Shown here: positions 51,394-62,282 of the stretch, in pieces
How the letters are laid out: every line of letters begins with the position of its first letter
How positions within the stretch are numbered: the first letter of the stretch is position 1
Source: Dryas octopetala
Lineage: Eukaryota > Streptophyta > Magnoliopsida > Rosales > Rosaceae
Length of the DNA: 64,000 bases
Direction of reading: 5' to 3'
Assembly: GCA_963921425.1 (NCBI GenBank)
Contig: OY992833.1
Location: 15,975,738-16,039,737 of the forward strand
Program-made: the position numbers and the translations under genes
The notes under the pieces: generated by a model
What the model saw: only the letters and a program-made list of their open reading frames with translations
What the model was told of the DNA's origin: nothing
The model's database searches: none

Positions 51394-51430
<37 letters not shown>
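51394..51430. repeat. (CT)n microsatellite in the Pack-MULE
   Basis: Uninterrupted CT repeat between the left arm and the captured gene fragment. On the right arm a GAGAAAGAGAGAGAAAAGG run (near 56612-56640) is its likely remnant mirror. Confidence 0.9.
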
Positions 51431-51436
<6 letters not shown>

Positions 51437-51496
51437 TTACTTCTCATTCTCTTCCCCACTCTTTCTCTCTCTCTTTTCTCCCTTCTCTCTTTCTCC

Positions 51497-51759
51497 AATC
51501 TTCTTAGTCATCTACTCCAGGATCTCGTCCCAGAGTGAGTTGGTGTTGACAAACATGAAGCGGGCCTTCTGGTGGGCCAGGGCGATATGAACTGGGCCAC
51601 GCCACGGAGGCAGATAAGGGTCTTGTCGGAGTCGATAATGGCCATGCCGTTATGGGTGCCGTACATGAACTGCTACAAGTGGTGGGCCGCCACTCGTCGA
51701 TCCAGATGGACGTTCGTGCTAAGGAGCTTCTGGATTACTAGGGAGTGGAGCGTCATCAT
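51497..51759 (-). pseudogene. Captured fragment of a mitochondrial ribosomal protein S2 (uS2m) gene
   Basis: On the minus strand from the ATG at 51757-51759 the reading is MMTLHSLVIQKLLSTNVHLD, then RRVAAHHL, a stop, and QFMYGTHNGMAIIDSDKTLI and CLRG. After a frame change it continues with KARFMFVNTN and a WDEILE..MTKKIG-like end. These are the N-terminal hallmarks of plant nuclear-encoded mitochondrial S2: the IQKLL..HLGRR start, YGTRNGM, IIDSDKTLICLR and FVNTNPLFDEI. Only about the first 90 residues are present. It has at least one in-frame stop and one frame change, so it is a dead captured copy inside the Pack-MULE. GC content is higher than in the surroundings, as expected of captured host exons. 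Identification is from memory of the family and was not searched. Confidence 0.72.
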
Positions 51760-51821
51760 TTTGGGGTTTGGGGTTTAGGGTTTAATGGGTTTTTGTTTTT
51801 CCAACTGGAAATGGTGAATGA

Positions 51822-52140
51822 TGTAGAAAGAAGATGCTAACGCTAATAGTTTTACTGGGCAAAAATACTTTTATTCAACTTCTCACACAACTAAACTTGA
51901 TACAAGGTTACATATATATTTAAAGCCTTTCAAAGACCCTTTCCACTTTCTTACACTTTAATGAAAAAAAAAAAATTCCCCAAGCCTAATTAAAACCATA
52001 ACTGAAAACTTAAAGACTCAATTCGATCATAGACATGAATGAGAAAAACATAACAAAAACTTAAATGATAAAAATGCATAACTAAAAAAACTTAAATAGG
52101 AAATTCATAAGGCTGTATAATTTTATTTAATTTTCCAACA
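51822..52140 (-). repeat. 3' LTR of the copia fossil
   Basis: 319 bp, matching 55280-55592 with small indels and about 6% substitutions. Starts TGTAGAAAGA and ends TTTTCCAACA on the plus strand. Confidence 0.93.
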
Positions 52141-55100
52141 ATGCCTCCCGTAAGCCAAATTTTCTTTTGACACCCAATCTTGCAACATTCTTCTTAAACA
52201 CTTGACCTTCAAGTGGCTTTGTGAAAACATCAGCCATTTGATCATCTGTCTTGCAATACTTTACTTGAATAGCTCCTTCACTCACAAGATCTCTTAGAAA
52301 ATGATAATGCATACAAATGTGCTTAATTTGTCCTCCCATGAAGAACTGGATCTTTTGTAACTGAAATTGTAGAGCTATTATCACAAAATAAACTTGTTGG
52401 GCTGCTTTTCTTATGCTTAAGACTCTAAAACCCTGCAAAAAAGGTTGCGATATACTCCGCTTTGGTTGTAGAAAGAGCAACAATGGGTTGCTTCTTTGAA
52501 CTCCATGAAATTGCACCACTTCCAAGATTAAAACCATAGCCAGATGTGGTTTTGCTGTCATCAACACTTCTAGCCAAGTCACTGTCAGTATAACCAACTA
52601 GATTCACTGGAACATTGACTTGATAGAAAATATCATAATCAATGGTCCCTTTGACATATCACATAATTTTTTTTGCAGCCTCCCAATGATCGCTATATGG
52701 TTTCTCCATGAATCTGTTAACCAAACTTACCATATGCATAATATCCAGTCTTGTGGTTGTTAAACATATCAAGTTACCCACCAAATTTTGAAACATATAT
52801 GGTGGAATTAACAAGCTTACCTTCACCTTCTTTGCTTAACTTTATGCTTGTATTGCTCGGTGTCATAATTGGATTTGAATTCTCCAACTTGAATTTTTTT
52901 AAAATTTCTCTTGCATAACTCTCTTGAGAAATGAAAATGCCTTTCTTGGATTGATGAACTTCAATACCAAGAAAGTGATGTAACTCTCCCAAATTAGTTA
53001 TCTCAAATTCTTTCTTCATGGACTGCTTAAAATTATTCAACAACTCCAAATCATTTCCAGTAAAAATAAGATCATCAACATAAAGACTTACAACCAAGAA
53101 ACTTCCTTGAGAGTTGCTTTTGACGTAGAGAGTATGCTCATAGGGGCATTTCTAAAAGCCATTCTTCTCAAAGTAAGAATTGATGCAGCTGTACCAAGCT
53201 CGTAGTGATTGTTTCAGCCTATGCAATGCTTTGTTCAACTTGTAAACTTTATTTTCTTCTCATTTCTTTACATATCTAGGTGGCTGCTCTAAGTAAACTT
53301 CTTATTTGAGAACACCATTTGAAAACGTAGACTTCACATCCATCTGAAACAACCTCCAATTGTTTTATGCTGCAAGAGAAATTATCAACCGAATGGTGTC
53401 AAGTCTAGAAACAAGAGCAAACAAATCAGTATAATCTTCACCTTCCTTTTGTTTGTATCCCTTTGCCACAAGTCTCGCTTTGTACTTGTTAATGGATCCA
53501 TCCAGGTTCATCTTCATCTTGAACACCCATTTTACACCAATGAGATCCTTATGTGAAGGCAAATCTATGAGCTCCCATGTTTCATTTTTTTCAATTGCTT
53601 TTATTTCTTCATCCATGGCTTTCTTCCATTTTTCTTCTCTACTTGCTTCATCAAAGAAAATTGGATCCTCTCCTGCAAAGAAAGCAAAATACAGAACATC
53701 ATTTGGCAAATTTACCTGCTATGATGAATCATAGAGATCTTGTAGCATTTTGTACTTTGGAGGAGGACTTGGAGATGAGTCTTCACTTGATGAAGGATCC
53801 GAATGGGTGTGAGAACCATTGTCTTCATCTCCTAAAATAGGAAAGCTTGATGGACCATTCTTCTCTTCATCAAAAAAAGATTGTTCATCAAATTGTACAT
53901 CACGACTTACTAAAAACTTCTGTCTTTGGATTGTATAGCTTGTAGGCCTTGCTTTTTTCACTGTACCCAATGAAAATACACTTCTTACTTGTCTAGCTAG
54001 CTTCCAATTTGTTTCTTATTGCATTCAGAACATGAGCATAAGCAATACTACCTAAAACTCTCAGTTTTGTTAGCGATCTATTGATCAAATAGACTGCACA
54101 TAAAACAGCCTCTGCCCACAATTCTTGCTGCAAATTCTTCTTTTTGAGCATGCACCTCACCATTTCCATGATAGTCCGATTCTTTCTTTCACTTACACCA
54201 TTTTATTGTGGTGTATATCGAGTTGTCAACTCATGCCGGATGCCATGATCTCTGCAATATTTTTCAAACTCATTGGAGAGATATTCTCCTCCACAGTCAG
54301 TCCTCAAAGTGTTAATCAAACAACCAGTAAATTTTTTAACTTCAACCTAAAAATCTTTAAAAGCCTGAAAAGCTCAAGATTTTTCTTTAAAACAATAAAC
54401 CCAAAATTTTCTTGAGAAATCATTGATAAATGATAAAATATTTGCTACCTTCGAGAGATTCCACGGGCATCGGACCACACAAATCTGATTGTATAAGCTC
54501 CAAAGGCGTTTTTGCTTGCCATGAGGGCTTTGATGGGAATGGACTTCTATGTTGCTTTCCAAGTTGGCATTCTTCACATATGTCAGATAAATGATCAATT
54601 TGGGGTAGCCCGTCAACCATGTTTTTGGTTGATAACATCTTCAAGCTTCCATAATTCAAGTGGCCATATATGTCATGCCATAACTTGGAAGTTTCTTTCT
54701 CTACACCAACAAAGCATGATAAATTTGTTGTATGTAGTCCGAGAGGAAATAAATTATTTCATGTAACACCAATCTTTGCAACAAGTTGATTGTTCCTTGA
54801 TAAGAAGCAAACATTAATGGAAATAAATCTCGTACCCCTTCTTTAGAAGTGACCAACACTCAATAAATTACTCTTCAAGCCAGGTACATAATAAACTTCT
54901 GACATTTTCTCAATATTTCCAGATTTTGATTTTAAAGAAATTTCTCCAACTCCCTCAATTTTATAGGCTTTAGCATCACCGATCGCCACTTGCCCATAAT
55001 TAGCTAACGAGAGAGTTGAGAAAAGATTTATGTTACCTGTCATATGCTTGCTAGCTCCACTATCTTAGGGATTTCAACAACACTTTCACATTGTTGCTCC

Positions 55101-55279
55101 AATAATCATAGTTATCCCCACTGAAATGAGGAATAAGAGAAAGCAAATTTGAACCACCATTTGAGTTGGTATTTGCCATCTCAGCTGAACACTTTTCTCT
55201 CTCTCACTTTTTCTTTCTCTTTCTATTTGGCACACTCCTCTCCAATTTTTTTTCTTTCTATATGGCTTTGATACCAATA

Positions 55280-55592
55280 TGTAGAAAGAAAATGCTAACT
55301 CTAATAGTTTTACTGGGGAAAAATACTTTTTATTCAACTTCTCACACAACTGAACTTGATACAAGGTTACAGATTTAAAGCCTTTCAAAGACCCTTTCCA
55401 CTTCCTTACACTTTAATGAAAAAGAAACATTCCCCCAGCCTAATTAAAACCATAACTAAAAAAATTAAAGACTCAATTCATAGACATGAATGAGAAAAAC
55501 ATAATAGAAACTTAAATGATACAAATGCATAACTGAAAAAAACTTAAATAGGAAAATCATGAGGGTGCATAATTTTGTTTAATTTTCCAACA
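55280..55592 (-). repeat. 5' LTR of the copia fossil
   Basis: 313 bp partner of 51822-52140. The tRNA-Met-type primer-binding site abuts it on the inner side. Confidence 0.93.
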
Positions 55593-55675
55593 AATGAGAG
55601 TAGAGGTTGGTGGAAATGGAACGGGTTAATCCGGTAACTCGCGACCCATTTTTCTTGTGGGTCAAATTTTTATTA

Positions 55676-56577
55676 AGGCTGCCCATCGATCGGTATTGAG
55701 GCTTACCAAACCAAAACAAAAAAATTCGGTATTTTTCGATTTCGGTATTTTTCGGTTAGGTAATTTTTGGTAAACTTCAGTTTTCGGTTCGATTTCGGTA
55801 ATTTTAGTATCAGATACTTTTGGTTTAATTTTGATTTACTTCGGTATATCTTCGATTCATTTTCAGTTTACTTCAGTATATCTTCGGTTCATTTTCGGTT
55901 TAATTATAATAATACTAATTATTATATACCAATATAAATTAAAATTTAATCAAATATGATGCATAAAATATAATAGTTGATGAATATATATTTGTACGAG
56001 TAATATTGGTAGTTTAGTATAGTACTAGTATTAATTGCAATAATATCAATATTAGTAATAATATATACTAGTATAATTAGTTTAATAGTATGTATTAGTA
56101 CATATTTAGTATATATATATATACCGATAAATATGAGTATATATATATGCATCACTACCTAAAGATGAGATTCTTATTTTCCTAAAAATAATAGCATTTA
56201 CTTTATTAGAGAACGACTCTATATCTTAACTCACACTTTTGATAATATTAATATGATAAAATTATACAATTATATTTTCTTATAGTTGTTTAAGATATTA
56301 GTCGTTATATAAGCTTATATAACTAAATTTCGGTAATTGTTTCAATTTTTTTGGTATATATTTCAGTTTTTTCGGTAATAATTGATTCAGTTTTTTTCAG
56401 TAATAATTTTCAGTAATCAGTTGGTTTACCAACTTTTTTCGATTTTTACCAAAACCAAACTAACTTTTTTCGGTTTCGGATTTTCGATTTTCGAATTGTG
56501 AAAATCGGTATACCAAGCCAAAAAAATTATGTCGGTAGTCGGTTGATTCGGTAAAAACCAAACCAAAGGGCAGCCCT
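55676..56577. mobile_element. TIR element with TTCGGT repeats, 0.9 kb, 11-bp TSD
   Basis: Ends are AGGCTGCCC and GGGCAGCCCT. Flanks are AATTTTTATTA at 55665-55675 and 56578-56588, an exact 11-bp duplication. Both sides are rich in TTCGGTTTTCGG-like motifs in opposite orientation, around an AT-rich core. It lies in the right half of the Pack-MULE and is therefore younger than it. The TSD length fits Mutator better than hAT (8 bp), although TTCGGT-rich elements of this look are often called hAT MITEs. No gene inside. Confidence 0.75.
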
Positions 56578-56951
56578 AATTTTTATTAATTCCAGTAGCT
56601 GCCCATTAGAGGAAGAGAAAGAGAAAGAGAGAGAAAAGGAGGAGAAAGTCCGTCAACCGAAGGTTGTGAGTTGGCTGTTGGTGTGTAGGGGATGGAGTCG
56701 GGCTTGGGTTGGCTGTGGGTGTGTGTTTTTTTATTTTTATTTTTATTTTGTGGGTGTGGGTCTTTTGGACGAAAATAACCCTCAAATATCGGTGTTTTGG
56801 ATGAAAAATGTAACAGATGTTACAAAATGAACTAAAGTGATATTTGTGCAATAGTTCATGGATTACAAAATTCTAAAATAAAATTGATGGACTAAAGTGA
56901 TACTTGGGGTATTATTTATGGGCTTTTGCTATAATTAACTTCTCAAAATAA

Positions 56952-58140
56952 TTATACCATTATAAAATACCAGTAAATATAGATTAATCAATAATCAAGA
57001 TCATATGAAATGCCAATGAAAATTTATTGTTATGTATGCTCAATAACCCATGCAAGCGTACCTTTGCTATTCTGATGTAGCAAAATTAAAGTACCTCCAT
57101 ATAGTTCACATTGGACCCGCTAACTTAGTATCAAATCCTTCTTCCCGTAACTGAAATCGGGACTAGTAGTGAGGCGTCATCTGTGTTGTGCTTCCCCAGA
57201 TGAATGAAATAAGTAGGGCCCAACATCTTAGCATACTTTTAACAATGTACCAAAAGGTGACTGCCTTGGGGAGCCGCATCCTATGTCATCCAAAAGGAAT
57301 CTGACCTCCCCTGGGAGCCTTAGCTTACTAGAACAGACCGGCCTACTGGTGGTTAAGGGAATTAGGGTGGTGTTAAGAGGCCGGTCCATGCATATTCTAC
57401 TAAGAGGCCATCAGTGATTAAGGGTGTGTGAAGAGGAAAACTTGGTGCATATATTAGAGATACACAAGAAAGTCAAGGACGTCTTATTCTCCAAGGTGGG
57501 GAGAAGATGACTTCAAGGTGTCAACCGGTGGTGAGTATGTGGTAGTTGACTGAGAGAGGAGATCGATGCTCACACAAATCTGTGCCAACCTTCAGTTCTT
57601 GCCCCAATTAGGTTTGACACATTAGAGGATGAAGACTTGGAAAACATGTTTGTGGTTGCGCAAGACACACAAGATTGAAGACTTGGGTTGAGTTTGAATG
57701 TTTCTCAAATTCGGCTAACTCGCTTCAATGATGGGTGTCGTGAGGCACATGATAGCGATGGTGACTTAAGAAGCCCCATTAAGCTTACTTTGAGGGGAAG
57801 GCTAGCTAGAGGCTTAATTTCGCCGAGGTAGAGATTGTTAGGTGTGAGGAAAAATTAAGGGAAATCTTTTTTCTCAAGTAAACTTTCCTTCAACATGTTT
57901 CTTTGTTGAAGTTGGGGAAGGGGCAATTAGGTCTTTTACTCGACACAAAGCTGACTCAGACTGACACATTGCCAAATCGACTCCACATCAGCATTTAGTG
58001 GGACTCCCAACTGGGACTGTGACCATTTCCAACTCTGTAGCATAATCTCACAACTTAGCATATTGTTCAGCAAAAATTCTAGAGGGCACCTACACTGAAC
58101 AATATGCTAAGTTGTGGGATTATGCTGCAGAGTTGGCAAT
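56952..58140 (+). mobile_element. Probable 3' part of a Ty3-gypsy-like LTR element (fossil)
   Basis: At about 57815-57835 the phrase CGCCGAGGTAGAGATTGTTAG looks like the polypurine tract and LTR start of plant LTR elements (AAGGTGGAGATTGTTG type). The preceding 700 bp are a GC-moderate untranslated-looking stretch, and an LTR-like segment follows (57830-58140), cut by the CACTA end at 58141. No protein domain remains. Old and fragmentary; the family call is tentative. Confidence 0.35.
58029..58136. repeat. Short hairpin: 42-bp arms, 24-bp loop
   Basis: 58029-58070 and 58095-58136 are inverted copies with two mismatches over 42 bp (CTGAACAATATGCTAAGTTG / CAACTTAGCATATTGTTCAG). If transcribed, the fold would be precursor-microRNA-like in size. 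It ends four bases before a CACTA terminus. No function is established. Confidence 0.85.
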
Positions 58141-58273
58141 CACTACTAGGAAATACCCCATTAGATATCAGTGGAACACTGATGTCTATTAGGTTTGCGA
58201 CCGATAAGGGCAGACGTGATATCTAATGTACCCTATTTTCAATATCAGTTTTGGGCCGATGTCTATATCAAAT

Positions 58274-58375
58274 TAGACATCCTATTTGTTAAATATTCGA
58301 TATTGTTAATAAATAATATATATCTAGACATCCTATTTGTTAAATATTCGATATTGTTAATAAATAATATATATC
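58274..58375. repeat. Perfect 51-bp tandem duplication
   Basis: The 51 bases from 58274 (TAGACATCCTATTTGTTAAA...) are repeated at 58325-58375 without an evident change, so the duplication is recent. It lies in the subterminal region of the CACTA element. Confidence 0.9.
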
Positions 58376-59243
58376 GATTTTTCAAGTTTTCGCTATCTAA
58401 ATAAACGGATTCCGATATGTAATATACTTTAAATATCATTATTTTTTCAAGAACTGACATTAAAAGGTATATTAAATATCTGTTTGGTTCTATTTTTCGA
58501 TATTATAAACTCATCAAAAGCTATATTTGGTAAGTTGTTACATCACTTTTTTTATCAAAGCGATATATAATATTTTTAACACATCGAATTTGTAACTAAA
58601 ACCGATATATATGTACATATTAGATATCTGTTTGTTCGTTGTTTTAGATATTATAAGTCTTTTAAACATCATATTTGAGTTACAATGTGATATAAAAATA
58701 ACATTAGATATCGGTATTATTTGTTATTTCGATGTATATACCTGTATAAATATCAGATTTAATAAACATTAGATATCAATGTTTAACTGATATTGTAAAT
58801 GTTTTTTAATTAAAAAAATAAAATAAAATGGGTTATTAGATATTAATTTTTCCTGCCAAATATTTGATATAAAAGTTCCAACATGCAACATCCAATTTGT
58901 GCAATTTAAATGCTTCCATAAATTTCATCCAACATTCTCATACATTTCCAACATCCAATTTCAACCTATATTCAAGTTAACAAAAATGAATTACAAATCC
59001 CTCTACAAGTAGAGATAACCATAATCCATATATAACCCTCTAAGCAACTTCAAAAATCTGCACAAAATATAAGGTATGGCTAGTTCTAAATTATGCACAC
59101 TAGCTAGCTAGTTCTAAATTTTGCCTTTTCCTTAACAAAAGATTGGAATGGCAGCACTAATACCATATCCACAGAATGTATGTCAAAACAACATACCAAC
59201 ATGTCTAAAAATAATTATCGTTGACACAATCTCCCCATTCAAC

Positions 59244-59303
59244 TCAGACTTCATCAATCTGGGCTTGGGTGTAACCAGTCCGCTTGTTCTCCGTCTTAGA
59301 CCA
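59244..59303 (-). pseudogene. Last exon of a CACTA-borne Ulp1-type gene
   Basis: On the minus strand, after a TTTTCAG acceptor, it reads WSKTENKRTGYTQAQIDEV and then TGA. The YTQ..IDEV motif equals that at the end of the Ulp1-type gene in the element at 39438-45725 (TYTQEDIDEVRAKW), but here the protein stops earlier. The catalytic exons were not found further right within the window, so only the tail is supported. Confidence 0.55.
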
Positions 59304-60116
59304 CTGAAAACATTAAAGACAAATGCATGATCAGCCACCAAAAGATATGCAATTATATATTCAAACTATAAACTTATGCTCATGTTGCAATCCCAAAACC
59401 TATACACGGCAAAGTACAAATAATATAAGGCTAGCTGCACGCTATCACAGCCACCTAGACATACAATTATTCAAATAAAGAAGGCAACTGATATCAATCC
59501 CAAAATCCAAAAGGAAGAGTTGCATGTGATGGTCCAGCAACAAGCTTTAAAGTTCAATTTATCAGATTTACAACAACCAAAACCATATCCTAGTTTCCTA
59601 TCTACATACATGAACTATCCTATAAGGGTACACTTAAACAATGGCATTAGCTACACCTGGAATCCTTCAGCACACTCCTTCCCAAATGGACACATGATGA
59701 CAAATCCTAAACAAACAGGCAACACCCAATGAATTAAAATTAGAGACACTAGGAAAGGGTGGACAGTTAGGTGAAATATGAAACATTTTTAAAATAGCAA
59801 CTGGGCATCCATGAAAATAAAGCAATCAAAAAGTTTAGATTAATATTAATTAACCAAAGTTAGGTACATTAGTATACTAATAAGAATCATGAACCAAATA
59901 AGAAATGAGATCGAGACACGCCCACTTATTTGAATGTATAGTAACTGTCTGCTAGCTACTTGGCTGCTGCAGCTTATGTGCATCCAAAGGCAGAAATAAC
60001 TAGCTAACTAGCTAATTGAAGTTTTCAAATTTCTTCAAAGGCAGGTAAAGGCACCAAAAAGTAGAGAAGGACAATCACAACAATTAAATGGTGCCATTCT
60101 TTATAGTTAGTACTCA

Positions 60117-60191
60117 CCTTATTTATAATTGAGCACCTTGGATCTTCAATGATCTCCTTATTTATAATTGAGCACCTTGGATCTTCAATGA
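60117..60191. repeat. Tandem duplication, about 38 bp unit
   Basis: CTTATTTATAATTGAGCACC and the following TTGGATCTTCAATGATC occur twice in a row. A third partial copy (TTTATAATTGAGCACCTTG) lies at about 60647. Confidence 0.85.
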
Positions 60192-60298
60192 TCCACCAAA
60201 GCAGTGCCTTTCCTAATCAATGACTTATCTAAAAGTTGCAAGACATCCTGTAGCCTATATTTGAGTTTCTGATATCCTGCATAATCAATGAATCCTTC

Positions 60299-60304
<6 letters not shown>

Positions 60305-60351
<47 letters not shown>
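60305..60351. repeat. (AG)n microsatellite
   Basis: About 23 AG units. A 40-bp phrase (CTTATTTATAATTGAGCACC...) is tandemly duplicated shortly before it (about 60117-60190). Confidence 0.95.
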
Positions 60352-60353
<2 letters not shown>

Positions 60354-61120
60354 AATAAAAACCAATTGAAAAAGAGAGAATATGTTAGATGGACCATCAT
60401 GTAAGAAAAATGTAAAAGTGCTGACAGTAATCTTCCTCATAGTTAATTTAACAAACTACACAATAGCAAACTTCTCCAAAGATTATTCTAACAGAGGTGA
60501 GCGATTTTACACCAAAGTACAGAAAGGTACAAACAACTTAAACTCTAATAACTAATATTATTCTAACCTTATTTTAACAATTTCTACATCAAACTAGAAG
60601 AAATTAAAAGTATATATACAAGTATTTGAAAGCTAAATCATCAAATTTATAATTGAGCACCTTGACAAGGGCACTGCACTACAGCAAATTTTTTATTTGT
60701 GTTACTTTTTATTTATTTGTTCACCTTTAATTTATCTTTATGGCAATGCAAAATTTTCAAACAGACTCCAGTAGTCCATTATGAAAGCCAAAGTCAGTGT
60801 CACAAGATAAGTTGCTAAAAAACTAAAAAATAAGAAAAATTGCAGTGCCACAATATGAGCAAGGTAGATTGAATTGATATGCAAGAATGAAAGGAACTCA
60901 CCAAAAGTCATGAGTGTGCCTGCACTTATTTCCACCTTCTGTGTACACACAAATAAATAGAAAATCATATATTGCATCCCGCCAAAATAATTGATATTAC
61001 TAATTATCCCCAAGCCATTCATACTACCTTCCATGTTGCCTTTTTCAAGGGCTAGTTCAATGAAAAGAAAGCATGTTCCAAACGGTAGCTAGCATGTTCC
61101 AAAAGGTACTTGTATTATGC

Positions 61121-62272
61121 CCAAGGTATTAAATTTTGAAATTTCTGAAAATTTCATTTTTTTTAGAGTCCGAAATCGAAACACATATTCAACAATTTTT
61201 CATGAAGTTTTCTCCGAAATTTATCGAAATTTTCATATTTTATATTTTCTCCAGCTTCGGAAATTCACCAAAAATAGCTCGAGACTCCAAATAATTCACC
61301 AAAAAATTCTACGAACTCGTATTGATGAGAACTAATTTCCTATGACCTCAAAATAGTCAAATTAATTTCAAAACAATTATGAAAAATCCTACTCTTATAA
61401 TTTAATTTCAAAAAAAATAATAACCGCCAAATTCTTGAATTTTCCTTTTCTAAAATTATTTTCCACACAACCAAGCTCTAAAACCATAACCAAAGGTCTA
61501 AGTTAGTTAAAATAAACTTAAGAAATTTTCTAATTCCTTTAAAAAAACCTTAAAACAAGTTTGGAAAATTTAAGTAACAAAATTACCATAAGCCAAAATT
61601 GGGGTTGTTACACTCAGTGAAGACAAAGCTTAGTTGGTGAGAGGCACGAGAAAAACGGAAGGAAAGAAAAGAAAAAAAAAAGACTGAAGAGAGAGGAACG
61701 GGGGAAAAAAGTAAGGAAAGAAAAAAGAAAAAAGGCGAAAAAGGGAGCAGGGGTTTGGGGCCTTTGGGCAATTGGAAAGAAAAAAAAAGTTTGGGGTTTC
61801 GTTTAGTTATTTTAAACCCTAAACTCTAATACATTGTTTTATAAAAAAATAATTAAAAATATCCTAAAGGGCCTAAAATCTAATATCCTAAAGAATATAA
61901 AGTATATAGAGTTTAATTTATAGATGATAGAGTATAAAGAGTATTAGGGTATATAGAGTATTAGCATTTAGATTTTAGTGTATAATTAATTTATAGAGTC
62001 TAAATAATATACTAATTTTATTTAACAGTATTTGCTCCATCGCGCATTATATTTACCTTATATCATATAAAACCTATTATATAATTTAGTTTCTTCAATA
62101 TTTTTTATCAATTTAGTAGATAATATGTTAAATAAACATATGGTAAAGTTTCATTAAAAATTTTCATATTTTGATAGCAATTTCGGTCGTTTCCGTTTAA
62201 TTTTTGTCGAAATTTAAAAATCGTCGAAATTTTCGTCCAAATTTCCTCAAAATCCGAAATTTAATTCCTTGG
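61121..62272. mobile_element. TIR element, Mutator-like, 1.15 kb
   Basis: The left end CCAAGGTATTAAATTTTGAAA is mirrored at the right by ...TTTAATTCCTTGG. Both sides carry inverted AATTTTCATATTTT and CGAAATTT motifs. Flanks TGTATTATGC (61111-61120) and TTAATTATGC (62273-62282) agree at 8 of 10. The arms are AT-rich and diverged, so it is old. Internal open frames (61117-61335, and 61583-61771 on the minus strand) are not credible genes. Confidence 0.6.
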
Positions 62273-62282
62273 TTAATTATGC

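Larger units (their letters stand above)
51822..55592 (-). mobile_element. Ty1-copia LTR retrotransposon, fossil, TSD AATGA
   Basis: LTRs lie at 51822-52140 and 55280-55592, both with TG...CA ends, flanked by the 5-bp duplication AATGA (51817-51821 and 55593-55597). The element reads on the minus strand. A primer-binding site matching initiator tRNA-Met lies next to the 5' LTR (about 55262-55278), and a purine-rich tract (ACGGGAGGCAT) lies next to the 3' LTR. Parts in copia order: GAG-pre-integrase/integrase (about 54900-54100), reverse transcriptase (about 53700-52770) and RNase H (about 52620-52130). Most of gag is missing and the body is short for the family. It is clearly broken, with on the order of ten interruptions. 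By eye the LTRs differ at about 6% of sites, which at a commonly used plant rate of 1.3e-8 per site per year suggests 2-3 million years. It inserted into the Pack-MULE. Confidence 0.9.
51059..56941. mobile_element. Pack-MULE with nested insertions, perfect 10-bp TSD
   Basis: The left arm (51059 to about 51370) reappears inverted at about 56640-56941, from GAGTTAATTATAGCAA through CATCAATTTTATTTTA to CCAACAGCCAACYCACAACC. This gives arms of about 300 bp. The flanking 10-mers CTCAAAATAA at 51049-51058 and 56942-56951 are identical. Without its two later insertions (a Ty1-copia fossil at 51822-55592 and a TIR element at 55676-56577) the MULE would be about 1.2 kb. Its cargo at 51497-51759 is a minus-strand piece of a host gene for mitochondrial ribosomal protein S2, which makes it a Pack-MULE. 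The long arms and TSD length are diagnostic of Mutator. It has no transposase of its own. Confidence 0.9.
58141..60680. mobile_element. CACTA element, one end seen, right boundary not found
   Basis: The left terminus CACTACTAGGAAATACCCC is followed by subterminal motifs of the GATATCGGT/TATATCGATTTTT type in both orientations (58160-58870). A minus-strand exon (59244-59303) then matches the tail of CACTA-borne Ulp1-type genes. No CCTAGTAGTG-type partner with matching subterminal repeats was found to the right. The listed end is only the limit of what plausibly belongs; the element may be truncated. Confidence 0.55.

Noticed and set aside
51184-51590. Ser/Leu-rich frames across the CT microsatellite
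   Set aside because: Translations of a simple repeat and Pack-MULE arm; no real gene.
57155-57172. CTAGTAGTG as possible partner of the CACTA end at 58141
   Set aside because: It lies on the wrong side and orientation for that end, and no shared subterminal motifs surround it.
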